This document shows positions 8,603 to 17,347 of a stretch of 64,000 nucleotides of DNA, piece by piece; the stretch's first letter is position 1; each line of letters begins with the position of its first letter. The stretch comes from Frigoribacterium sp. Leaf8. Lineage in GTDB: Bacteria > Actinomycetota > Actinomycetes > Actinomycetales > Microbacteriaceae. A program made the translations under genes and the position numbers. The stretch is from the NCBI RefSeq assembly GCF_001421165.1, contig NZ_LMKB01000005.1, positions 731,631-795,630 of the forward strand, given 5' to 3'. The notes beneath the pieces are model-generated. The model saw only the letters and a list, made by a program, of their open reading frames with translations. It was not told where the DNA came from and made no database searches.

Positions 8603-9742
8603 ATGTCCAGTTTCTTCCAGTGGCTGGCGGGAATCCCGCCCCTGGCGCAGATCCCCTTGATCCTCATCGCCTTCACCGCCCTCGTGGCCGTGGTGCTCGT
8701 CTTCGTCGAGTTCGCCCCCCGCCGAGGCACGCAGTACACGATCATCCGACTGGCCGTCTGCGTGGTCGTCCCGGTCGTCGTGCTGCTGGCGTTCGGCCTC
8801 TACAACTCGGTCATCTGGGTCGCCGCCGTCGCGGCCGTCCTGGGAGGCGGACTGTTCCTGCTCGACTACCGCTCGAAACGCGGTGCCGGCTACTCGCTGC
8901 AGCTGATCGCCTTCATGACCCCGGCCGTGTTCTTCCTCGTCATCGGCCTGATCTACCCGACCATCACGACCGCCGGCCAGGCCTTCATGAAGAACGACGG
9001 ATCGGGCTTCGCCGGGCTCGACAACTTCGTCTGGGTGTTCACGAGCCCCGACGGCCTGACCGCCTTCGGCAACACCCTCGTCTGGGTGCTGCTCGCACCG
9101 ATCACCGCGACCGCGATCGGTCTCGCCTACGCCGTCTTCATCGACAAGAGCCGGGGCGAGAAGTTCCTCAAGCTGCTCGTGTTCATGCCGATGGCCATCT
9201 CGTTCGTCGGCGCCTCGATCATCTTCAAGTTCTTCTACGACATCCGCCAGGGAGAACAGATCGGCCTGCTCAACGGCATCCTCGTCGCCTTCGGCGGCCA
9301 GCCGGTCGACTGGCTGGGGCTCGAACCGTGGAACACGCTGCTGCTCGTGATCGTGCTGATCTGGACGCAGGCCGGATTCGCCATGACGGTGCTGTCGGCA
9401 GCGATCAAGGGCGTCCCCGCCGAGCAACTCGAGGCGGCGTCGCTCGACGGCACCAACGGGTTCCAGGCGTTCCGGCACATCACCGTCCCCGGCATCCGCA
9501 CGACCATCATCGTCGTGCTGACGACCATCTCGATCGCCTCGCTGAAGGTCTACGACATCGTCTCGGCCATGACCGGCGGACGCAACGACACGACGATCCT
9601 CGCGTTCGAGATGGTCCGGCAGTTCCAGCTCGGCAGCCGTACCGGCTACAGCTCGGCGCTGGCGGTCATCCTCTTCGTGCTCGTGCTGCCGATCGTCATC
9701 TACAACGCCCGCCAGATCCAGAAGCAGAGGGAGATCCGATGA
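8603..9742 (+). CDS. sugar ABC transporter permease, AglF type
   Basis: This 379-residue integral membrane protein is the first permease of the importer. It has two extra N-terminal membrane segments (about residues 15-60) before the usual six-helix core. The cytoplasmic coupling motif is visible (EQLEAASLDGTNGFQAFRHITVPG, split here at the EAA loop), which docks to the transport ATPase. AGGACAG precedes the ATG at good spacing. Its stop overlaps the next start as ATGA. The length and extra N-terminal helices match alpha-glucoside permeases rather than short maltose-type MalF homologues. Confidence 0.9.
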   Translation: MSSFFQWLAGIPPLAQIPLILIAFTALVAVVLVFVEFAPRRGTQYTIIRLAVCVVVPVVVLLAFGLYNSVIWVAAVAAVLGGGLFLLDYRSKRGAGYSLQLIAFMTPAVFFLVIGLIYPTITTAGQAFMKNDGSGFAGLDNFVWVFTSPDGLTAFGNTLVWVLLAPITATAIGLAYAVFIDKSRGEKFLKLLVFMPMAISFVGASIIFKFFYDIRQGEQIGLLNGILVAFGGQPVDWLGLEPWNTLLLVIVLIWTQAGFAMTVLSAAIKGVPAEQLEAASLDGTNGFQAFRHITVPGIRTTIIVVLTTISIASLKVYDIVSAMTGGRNDTTILAFEMVRQFQLGSRTGYSSALAVILFVLVLPIVIYNARQIQKQREIR

Positions 9743-10722
9743 CTGCCACACCCACCCCCGTCGGGGTCGCCGTCGGCTCGGGCACCGAGAGACAGCTCAA
9801 GCGAGGAATCGCGAAGATCGAGACCTCGAGCGGCAAGCTGAAGAAGGGCACGACCAGCCGCGGCGCCACCATCGCCGCGTTGATCATCGCCGTGATCTGG
9901 ACCCTGCCCACGGCCGGGCTGTTCATCTCGTCGTTCCGGCCCGCGAACGACATCAAGACCACCGGATGGTGGACCGTCTTCGCCAACCCGGGGTTCACGC
10001 TCGACAACTACGTGAACGCCCTCAACTCGGGCGACAGCCTCACGCTCGGGAAGGCGTTCCTGAACTCGCTGGTGATCACGTTGCCGGCGGCGCTGATCCC
10101 GATCACGATCGCCAGTCTCGCGGCGTACGCGTTCGCCTGGATCGACTTCAAGGGACGCAACACGATGTTCGTCCTGGTGTTCGCCCTGCAGATCGTCCCC
10201 ATCCAGATGGCTCTCGTGCCCCTGCTGCGCCTGTTCTCGGACGGTCTGCGCATCGGCGGTCTGTACATCCTGCCGGGGCTCGGGGTGAACGGTCTCGACG
10301 GTTCGTTCGCGAAGGTCTGGATCGCCCACACGATCTTCGCCCTGCCGCTGGCCATCTTCATGCTGCACAACTTCATCTCGGAGATCCCGGCCGAGGTGAT
10401 CGAGGCCGCCCGCATGGACGGCGCCGGTCACGGACAGGTGTTCTTCCGCATCGTGCTGCCGCTGTCGATGCCCGCGATCGCCTCGTTCGGCATCTTCCAG
10501 TTCTTGTGGGTCTGGAACGACCTCCTCGTGGCCACGGTCTTCACGTCCGGTCAGGGTTTGCCGATCACGAAGGCGCTGCAGGACCTCTCGGGGTCGTACG
10601 GCCAGTCGTGGGAGCTGCTCACGGCCGGGGCGTTCATCTCGATCATCGTGCCGCTGATCGTCTTCTTCGCCCTGCAGCGGTTCTTCGTCCGCGGCCTGCT
10701 GGCCGGCGCCACGAAGGGCTGA
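9739..10722 (+). CDS. sugar ABC transporter permease, AglG type
   Basis: The second permease of the importer has 327 residues, six predicted membrane helices and the coupling loop EVIEAARMDGAGHGQVFFRI near residue 225. Its ATG overlaps the stop of the first permease (ATGA), so the pair is translationally coupled. No ATP-binding gene follows: the operon ends in a strong palindrome. In actinobacteria such incomplete sugar importers commonly use a shared MsiK/UgpC-type ATPase encoded elsewhere, which I infer is the case here. Confidence 0.9.
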   Translation: MTATPTPVGVAVGSGTERQLKRGIAKIETSSGKLKKGTTSRGATIAALIIAVIWTLPTAGLFISSFRPANDIKTTGWWTVFANPGFTLDNYVNALNSGDSLTLGKAFLNSLVITLPAALIPITIASLAAYAFAWIDFKGRNTMFVLVFALQIVPIQMALVPLLRLFSDGLRIGGLYILPGLGVNGLDGSFAKVWIAHTIFALPLAIFMLHNFISEIPAEVIEAARMDGAGHGQVFFRIVLPLSMPAIASFGIFQFLWVWNDLLVATVFTSGQGLPITKALQDLSGSYGQSWELLTAGAFISIIVPLIVFFALQRFFVRGLLAGATKG

Positions 10723-10736
10723 CCCCGTCGCAGCAT

Positions 10737-10770
10737 GAGAGACCGCCGGGCGATCGCCCGGCGGTCTCTC
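10737..10770 (+). terminator. 34-bp perfect palindrome, operon terminator
   Basis: Starting 15 bases behind the second permease gene is a 34-bp perfect palindrome with arms GAGAGACCGCCGGGCGA and its complement and no unpaired loop bases. As RNA it would fold into a very stable hairpin. It lacks a T-run, as is usual in high-GC actinobacteria. Confidence 0.75.
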
Positions 10771-10779
10771 GTCATGTCG

Positions 10780-10860
10780 TCCGGTCTTGCGCCGGGCCGG
10801 GCCTTGTCGGACCGTGTCGGGTCGGACCATGCGGGGCCGTGCCGTGCCGGACCACGTACC
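10780..10860. repeat. short imperfect repeats of (GTCGGACC / GCCGTGCCG) type
   Basis: This non-coding stretch between the importer terminator and tRNA-Glu is built from loosely repeated units such as GTCGGACC, GGGCCGGG and GCCGTGCCG. No gene, promoter or clear fold is apparent; it looks like decaying low-complexity sequence. Confidence 0.4.
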
Positions 10861-10864
10861 GGAA

Positions 10865-10898
10865 ACGAAAAAACCGCCAGGCGAGAGCCTGGCGGTTT
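10865..10898 (-). terminator. rho-independent terminator of tRNA-Glu
   Basis: The minus strand has a perfect 12-bp stem (AAACCGCCAGGC with its complement), a 4-base loop and then a T-rich tract (the plus strand shows GAAACGAAAAAA). It starts 11 bases beyond the tRNA 3' end. It is one of the few terminators in the window with a genuine T-run. Confidence 0.88.
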
Positions 10899-10905
10899 CT
10901 GTCGG

Positions 10906-10984
<79 letters not shown>

Positions 10985-11073
10985 GTATTTGCAACTCGTC
11001 GAGTATGCCACACCGCGCGAGCCCGTCACAAATCGAGGCACCGGCGCGTCGAGATCGACCCGCCCGACGCGCG

Positions 11074-11079
11074 TACAGT
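11074..11079 (+). promoter_or_regulatory. -10 box of the metallo-hydrolase gene, leaderless geometry
   Basis: TACAGT is followed by seven bases and the ATG at 11087, and no ribosome binding site is present. This predicts transcription starting at the start codon. Confidence 0.5.
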
Positions 11080-11086
11080 CGCTGTC

Positions 11087-11722
11087 ATGCGCCTCACGAA
11101 GCTCGAACACGCCTGCCTGATCCTCGAGAAGGACGGGCGCAAGCTCGTCGTCGACCCCGGGTCGTTCACGGCTCCCCTCATCGACCTGCACGACGTCGAC
11201 GCCGTCGTGGTCACCCACGAGCACGCCGACCACTGGACGCCCGACCAGCTGACCCACCTGCTCGCCACGAACCCCGGCGCGACGGTCTACGGCCCCGCGG
11301 GTGTGGCCACGGCCGCCGAGGGCTTCGACGTGCACGTGGTCGGCGACGGAGACACGGTCGAGGTCGGCCCCTTCACGCTGGCGTTCCACGGCTCGCGCCA
11401 CGCGGTCATCCACGAGAGCATCCCGGTCGTCGACAACGTCGGCGTGCTCGTCGACGGATCGCTGTTCTACCCGGGTGACCAGTTCACGGTCCCGCCGGTG
11501 CCGGTCGACGTCCTCGCGACGCCCGTCGGGGCGCCCTGGCTCAAGGTGGCCGAGGTGATCGACTACGTCGCGGCGGTCGCGCCCCGACTGGCCTTCCCCA
11601 CCCACGAGCAGACCCTCTCCGGCCCCGGGCTCGCCATGCACTTCGACCGCATGAAGGCGTCCGCGCAGTCGATCGGTGGCGACGCCGTGAAGCTCGAGGC
11701 GCACGAGTCGATCGACCTCTAG
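11087..11722 (+). CDS. metallo-beta-lactamase-fold hydrolase (UlaG/RomA-like)
   Basis: The 211-residue cytoplasmic protein has the metal-binding core THEHADHW (residues 44-51), a short MBL fold of the UPF0173/UlaG-like group, and later histidines in GSRHAVIHE and PTHEQTL. Such proteins are Zn- or Mn-dependent hydrolases of uncertain substrate. The ATG at 11087 was chosen because a -10 box stands just before it; the open frame continues upstream through the tRNA gene and cannot be real there. It is a single gene, ended by a strong bidirectional hairpin shared with serA. The substrate is unknown. Confidence 0.85.
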   Translation: MRLTKLEHACLILEKDGRKLVVDPGSFTAPLIDLHDVDAVVVTHEHADHWTPDQLTHLLATNPGATVYGPAGVATAAEGFDVHVVGDGDTVEVGPFTLAFHGSRHAVIHESIPVVDNVGVLVDGSLFYPGDQFTVPPVPVDVLATPVGAPWLKVAEVIDYVAAVAPRLAFPTHEQTLSGPGLAMHFDRMKASAQSIGGDAVKLEAHESIDL

Positions 11723-11745
11723 CCCCACCCGCGAGGGGCACTCCC

Positions 11746-11801
11746 CCGACGACGAACCGCCCCCCTCCGGCGTGACCGGATGAGGGGCGGTTCGTCGTCG
11801 G
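11746..11801. terminator. bidirectional terminator between metallo-hydrolase and serA
   Basis: The arms CCGACGACGAACCGCCCC and its exact complement (18 bp) enclose about 20 bases. The hairpin lies between two convergent genes and can end transcription from both sides. Confidence 0.8.
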
Positions 11802-11810
11802 CCGCCGGGG

Positions 11811-13400
11811 CTACAGCGTGACGTCGATCTCGCGCAGCGTCTTCGCGTCGATGGCCACGCGCACCTTCTCGACGAGTTCGTCGGGCGCGGGGCTGTCGAT
11901 GGTCAGGACGCTCAGGGCCTGACCACCGGCGCTCTGCCGGGCGATCTGCATGCCCGCGATGTTGATGCCGGCGTCACCGAACTCGCGACCGTAGACCGCC
12001 ACGATGCCGGGGCGATCGGTGTAGACCATCACGAGGTGGTGGGCCGCGAGGGGGACCTCGACGTCGTAGCCGTTGATCTCGACGATCTTCTCGACCTGCT
12101 TCGTGCCGGTCAGGGTGCCCGAGACCGAGATCTGCGAGCCGTCGCTGAGCGAGCCGCGCAGGGTGATGACGTTGCGGTACTCGTCGCTGGTCGGGTCGGT
12201 GAGCAGACGAACGGTGATGCCGCGCTGCTCGGCCAGCAACGGCGCGTTCACGTAGCTCACCGACTCGCTGACGATGTTCGTGAAGATGCCCTTCAGGGCC
12301 GCCAGCTTCAACACGCTGACGTCGTACTCGACCAGGTCGCCGCGCACCTCGACGTCGACGCTCGTCAACGGGCTGTCGGCGAGGCCGGAGAACACCTGAC
12401 CGATCTTCTCGACCAGGGGGATGCCGGGTCGCACGTAGGGGTCGATGACGCCGCCGGCCACGTTGACCGCGTCGGGGACGAGCTCGCCGCCGAGCGCGAG
12501 CCGCACCGAGCGGGCCACCGAGACGCCGGCCTTCTCCTGCGCCTCGTCCGTCGAGGCACCGAGGTGCGGGGTCACCACGACGTTCTCGAGACCCAACAGC
12601 TTCTGGTCGACCGGGGGCTCCTTCACGAACACGTCGAGTCCGGCACCGGCGATCTCGCCGGTGGTCAGGGCCTCGTACAGGCCGTCCTCGTCGATGAGGC
12701 CGCCGCGTGCGACGTTGACGACGAAGGCCGACTTCTTCATCGCCTTCATCTGCTCGAGGCCGATCATGCCGGTCGTCTCGGGGGTCTTGGGCATGTGGAT
12801 CGTCACGAAGTCGCTCGTGGCGAGCAGCTCGTCGAGCGACAGCAGCGTGACCCCGAGCTGCTGGGCGCGGGCCGGAGTGACGTAGGGGTCGTAGGCGACG
12901 ACGTTCACGCCGAAGGCCTGCAGGCGCGCGGTGATGAGGGCGCCGATGCGGCCGAGGCCGACGATGCCGACCGTCTTCTCGTAGAGTTCGACGCCGGTGT
13001 ACTTCGACCGCTTCCACTGCCCCTGGGCCAGGGCGGAGTGCGCTGCCGGGATGTGACGCGCGAGGCTGAGGATGTGCCCGACCGTCAGCTCGGCGGCGGA
13101 GATGATGTTCGACGTCGGTGCGTTGACGACCATGACGCCGGCCGTGGTGGCCGCCTTGATGTCGACGTTGTCGAGCCCGACGCCGGCGCGCGCGACGACC
13201 TTGAGCGACGGGGCGGCAGCGATGGCCTCGGCGTCGACCTGCGTCGCCGACCGCACGAGGATCGCGTCGGCGTCGGCCAGGGCGGCGAGCAGTGCGGGGC
13301 GGTCGGTGCCGTCCACCGATCGCACGTCGAAGTCGGGCCCGAGGGCGTCGACGGTTGCGGGTGACAGTTCTTCTGCGATCAACACGACGGGCTTGGCCAC
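11811..13400 (-). CDS. serA: D-3-phosphoglycerate dehydrogenase, long three-domain form
   Basis: SerA oxidises 3-phosphoglycerate to 3-phosphohydroxypyruvate, the first step of serine synthesis. The 529-residue length equals the long type found in actinobacteria. The substrate domain is followed by the NAD-binding motif GIVGLGRIG (residues 145-153) and the catalytic segments NVARGGLIDE, DVFVKEPP and TPHLGAST. An intervening allosteric substrate-binding domain comes next (about 320-450) and a C-terminal ACT domain (about 455-529). In this form the last two domains give feedback inhibition by serine. The start is the GTG of 13400, with AAGGA about ten bases upstream. It is a single gene; TAGAGT at 13471-13476 (minus strand) is a probable -10. 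Confidence 0.97.
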   Translation of the reverse strand: MAKPVVLIAEELSPATVDALGPDFDVRSVDGTDRPALLAALADADAILVRSATQVDAEAIAAAPSLKVVARAGVGLDNVDIKAATTAGVMVVNAPTSNIISAAELTVGHILSLARHIPAAHSALAQGQWKRSKYTGVELYEKTVGIVGLGRIGALITARLQAFGVNVVAYDPYVTPARAQQLGVTLLSLDELLATSDFVTIHMPKTPETTGMIGLEQMKAMKKSAFVVNVARGGLIDEDGLYEALTTGEIAGAGLDVFVKEPPVDQKLLGLENVVVTPHLGASTDEAQEKAGVSVARSVRLALGGELVPDAVNVAGGVIDPYVRPGIPLVEKIGQVFSGLADSPLTSVDVEVRGDLVEYDVSVLKLAALKGIFTNIVSESVSYVNAPLLAEQRGITVRLLTDPTSDEYRNVITLRGSLSDGSQISVSGTLTGTKQVEKIVEINGYDVEVPLAAHHLVMVYTDRPGIVAVYGREFGDAGINIAGMQIARQSAGGQALSVLTIDSPAPDELVEKVRVAIDAKTLREIDVTL

Positions 13401-13560
13401 GGGGCGGACGTCCTTCTCTGGGTGATGTTCGGTGAGGGGCCGCGACGCGCCGTGGGCGCGGCTGATGACGACTCTATCGACTCGCGCGGATCGTTACGTC
13501 CGCATGACGACGTCCCCGGCGGGCGGCGTCACGGACGCGGCCCGCGCCTCCTGGGCTCGC

Positions 13561-14004
13561 TCAGACGGTCGTGACGTAGGCCGTCAGGGTCAGCGACACG
13601 GCCGCCACGACACCCAGAGCCGCGAACAGCGCCAGCGTGAACTTCCACAGTTCACGACGGCGCCCCACCACGATCGCCCCGACGAAGGCCAGCGGCGGCA
13701 CGACGACACCCACGATGAGCGGCACCCACGGGGGTGAGACCACCAGGCCGTCGAGGCCGTTCTCACGGTAGAACTCGTTGTTCTGCGTGAAGACCTGCGG
13801 CACGAGCACGAGGTTCGAGACGGCCTCGAACAGGTCGAAGGCGAAGAAGACGGCGAAGACGATCGCCACGGCGAGGTAGAAGAAGAAGGAGGCGCGGCCC
13901 GGTTCGCTCGCGTCGCCTGCCGTCACCGAGACGGCGTCGTGCTCGTGGTTGTCGCCGTGGTCGTGGTCGTGCTCGTGCTCGTGCTCGTGGCCGTGGTCGT
14001 TCAT
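13561..14004 (-). CDS. small membrane protein with His/Asp/Glu-rich N-terminus
   Basis: I do not recognise this 147-residue protein. It opens with about 22 residues made almost only of H, D, E, G and N (HGHEHEHEHDHDHGDNHEH), a likely divalent-metal-binding tail. Three membrane segments follow (about residues 40-60, 90-110 and 120-145). It is the last of three genes with mtlD and a second membrane protein; its ATG overlaps the preceding stop (ATGA). His-rich stretches of this kind occur in zinc or nickel transporters and chaperones, but no transporter motif is present. The stretch could also be a low-complexity expansion. Confidence 0.75.
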   Translation of the reverse strand: MNDHGHEHEHEHDHDHGDNHEHDAVSVTAGDASEPGRASFFFYLAVAIVFAVFFAFDLFEAVSNLVLVPQVFTQNNEFYRENGLDGLVVSPPWVPLIVGVVVPPLAFVGAIVVGRRRELWKFTLALFAALGVVAAVSLTLTAYVTTV

Positions 14005-14504
14005 GCGGAGCCTCCCGTCACGAGGGGCCAGGGGGCCACGAGGAGCGCGCCGAGGGCCATCCACGCGAGGCGACGGCCCGTGCGATCGACGGGGACGAGG
14101 ACGATGACGGCCACGAACCACGCGATCGGGGCCACCACGGCGAACAGTTCGCCGAGGTTCCACATGAGCGACGAGATCGCATCGGTGAACGGGTTGGTGA
14201 AGTCGCCGACGGCGACGATCCAGCCCGCGGCCCAGAGGAGGAACACGCCGCCGAGGACGCCGTGGACCACGAGCGACGCCGAACTCATCACCGCGGGGCC
14301 GTCGTCGACGTCGTCCTCGTCTTCTTCGTCCGGGTCGACGGGCTCGTCGACGGGCTCGTCGCCTGCACCGTCCGACCGCCGGGCACGACGCGGACGACCC
14401 GTCGGCGCAGGCCCCTCGACGTGGCTGCTGTCGGCCTCGTCACCCCAGGTCAGGGCGTCATCGGCGTCGCCGCCGGTCGGCACCCGCGGGTCGGCTGGCG
14501 TCAT
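14001..14504 (-). CDS. membrane protein of unknown function with acidic N-terminus
   Basis: The 167-residue product has a long polar N-terminal half rich in Asp and Glu (around residues 45-70, including DPDEEDEDDVDDG), and then three membrane segments (about 75-98, 110-133 and 140-160). It overlaps mtlD upstream (ATGA) and the His-rich membrane protein downstream (ATGA). The matching layout of the two small proteins (charged, possibly metal-binding N-terminus plus three helices) suggests they act together. No named family is recognised. Confidence 0.75.
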   Translation of the reverse strand: MTPADPRVPTGGDADDALTWGDEADSSHVEGPAPTGRPRRARRSDGAGDEPVDEPVDPDEEDEDDVDDGPAVMSSASLVVHGVLGGVFLLWAAGWIVAVGDFTNPFTDAISSLMWNLGELFAVVAPIAWFVAVIVLVPVDRTGRRLAWMALGALLVAPWPLVTGGSA

Positions 14505-15640
14505 GCGGTGAGCTTGGACGAGACCGCCGCGAGCAACGCGGGGAACAGCGGGTGGTCGTCCTGGACGCCCGTCAGCGTGCGCGTCAGCTCGTCGGCGGCG
14601 AGGCCCGAGCTCAGCAGCGACTGCAGCTCGACGCTCTCGACGTCGTCCGGCACGGAGAAGTCGAGGGCGGCACGCACGGCGCGGACGAGTGCGTCGTAGG
14701 GCAGCCCCCGCTCGGCGGCCTGGGCCGCGGGACCCACGAACCGCTCGTGGCGGCTGAGCTTGCGGAGGGGGTTGCGGCCGACGCGTTCGGTCGTGTCGGG
14801 GAGGTGCGGGTTGGCGATGCGGACGAGGTTCTTCTCGATGTAGGACTGCTGCTCGTCGGCGTCGAGCTCGTGCTTGGCCACGAGCAGGCCCTTCGTCTCG
14901 GCGAGGACGCCGCGGACCTCGGCCATGACCTCGGCGTCGTCCAGGGCCTCACGGATGCTCGTGAGCCCCTTGCGGAACCCATGATAAGCGGCCGCGGCGT
15001 GGGCGGTGTTGACCGTGAAGAGCTTGCGCTCGATGAAGGGCTCGAGGTCGGCGACCCAGGTGACGCCCTCGATGTCGGGGCGGTGCTCGCCGAACGGCGT
15101 GCTCTCGACGACCCATTCGAAGAACGACTCGATGGTGACGTCGAGCGTGCCGCCGGCCTGCTCGGGCACGATCCGGTCGATGGCACAGTTCGCGAAGACG
15201 GCGTTCTCGGCCGGATCGTGCTCGCGCACCGCGGCCGCCAACGAGTCGGTGGCGTTGATGGCGTTCTCGCACGCGATGACGGAGAGCGACGCCCGATCGG
15301 CGGACCGCTGGGCCAGCCCCTTGGCGATGACCGGTGCGACGAACGGCAGGATGCGGGCACCGACCGCGGTGGTCACGACGTCGGCGGTCGCGATCTCGGC
15401 GACGAGGGCCGCCTCGTCGGTGCGGCTGTTGATGGCGCGATAACCGTCGACGACGGTCGTACGGCTGTCTTCACCGACCTCGTGCACCTCGAACGACGAC
15501 TGCGACTGCAGCGCCCCGATCAGGTCGTCGTTCACGTCGGCGAAGACGACCTCGTAACCACTCGCGTGGAGGAACTGGGCGACGAAGCCCCGACCGATGT
15601 TGCCGGCGCCGAAGTGCACGGCCTTCTTGCTGTGAGCCAT
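14501..15640 (-). CDS. mtlD: mannitol-1-phosphate 5-dehydrogenase
   Basis: MtlD interconverts mannitol 1-phosphate and fructose 6-phosphate with NAD(H). The 379-residue protein starts with the dinucleotide motif HFGAGNIGRGF and has family segments IACENAINATD, FANCAIDRIVP and KLFTVNTAHAA, whose conserved residues shape the active site of long-chain polyol dehydrogenases. I use the ATG at 15640, seven bases after a CATGAT -10; an ATG at 15652 would overlap that box. No mannitol PTS genes are adjacent, so it may serve mannitol synthesis or use mannitol 1-phosphate made elsewhere. Two membrane-protein genes are coupled behind it. Confidence 0.92.
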   Translation of the reverse strand: MAHSKKAVHFGAGNIGRGFVAQFLHASGYEVVFADVNDDLIGALQSQSSFEVHEVGEDSRTTVVDGYRAINSRTDEAALVAEIATADVVTTAVGARILPFVAPVIAKGLAQRSADRASLSVIACENAINATDSLAAAVREHDPAENAVFANCAIDRIVPEQAGGTLDVTIESFFEWVVESTPFGEHRPDIEGVTWVADLEPFIERKLFTVNTAHAAAAYHGFRKGLTSIREALDDAEVMAEVRGVLAETKGLLVAKHELDADEQQSYIEKNLVRIANPHLPDTTERVGRNPLRKLSRHERFVGPAAQAAERGLPYDALVRAVRAALDFSVPDDVESVELQSLLSSGLAADELTRTLTGVQDDHPLFPALLAAVSSKLTA

Positions 15641-15680
15641 GCCATAGATCATGCCACGACGTCACCGCGCCGGCGGACGG

Positions 15681-15718
15681 CGAGAGGGCCCCGCACCGGG
15701 TGGTGCGGGGCCCTCTCG
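15681..15718 (-). terminator. terminator of the ilvBNC operon
   Basis: A perfect 17-bp stem (CGAGAGGGCCCCGCACC and complement) closes a GGGT loop 25 bases beyond the ilvC stop. It separates ilvC from the mtlD promoter. There is no T-run. Confidence 0.85.
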
Positions 15719-15742
15719 GGTGGTTCCGGTGCTGCGTCGAGG

Positions 15743-16840
<1,098 letters not shown>

Positions 16841-17347
16841 TCAGTTCTTGAAGACGCGGTCGGTGATCGACTTCGCGCCGCGGCCGATGGCCAACAGGCC
16901 CGACTGCGAGATCTCCTTGATGCCGTAGGGCTCGAGCACGCGGAGCAGCGCCGTCGTCTTGCCGGTGTCGCCCGTGACCTCGATGACGAGGGCGTCGGTC
17001 GACACGTCGACCACCGAGGCGCGGAAGAGGGTGACGGCCTCGAGCACCTGCGAGCGGGTCGTGTTGTCGACGCGCACCTTGATCAGCAGGTGCTCGCGCT
17101 GCACGGACTGCGAGTAGTCCAGCTCGACGATCTTGATCACGTTGATGAGCTTGTTCAGCTGCTTGGTGACCTGCTCGAGCGGCAGTTCTTCGACGTCGAC
17201 GACGACCGTGATGCGGCTCAGCCCCTCGACCTCGCTCTTGCCGACGGCGAGGCTCTCGATGTTGAAGCCGCGCCGGGCGAAGAGGCCGGCGACACGGGTC
17301 AGCAGACCCGGCTTGTCTTCGACGAGCAGGGACAGGACGTGGCTCAT
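16841..17347 (-). CDS. ilvN: acetolactate synthase regulatory (small) subunit
   Basis: This 168-residue ACT-domain subunit binds and regulates the catalytic subunit IlvB and carries valine feedback inhibition. The ACT domain lies in residues 2-75 ([30 protein letters not shown]), followed by the C-terminal domain ([37 protein letters not shown]). The ATG overlaps the ilvB stop as ATGA. Length and motifs match the family of about 165-170 residues. Confidence 0.97.
   Translation of the reverse strand: MSHVLSLLVEDKPGLLTRVAGLFARRGFNIESLAVGKSEVEGLSRITVVVDVEELPLEQVTKQLNKLINVIKIVELDYSQSVQREHLLIKVRVDNTTRSQVLEAVTLFRASVVDVSTDALVIEVTGDTGKTTALLRVLEPYGIKEISQSGLLAIGRGAKSITDRVFKN

Noticed and set aside
8620-9738. 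Long plus-strand frame covering the first sugar permease in another frame and continuing into the second
   Set aside because: The part before 9739 is an Arg/Pro-rich shadow of the permease gene. The true start is the ATG overlapping the permease stop.
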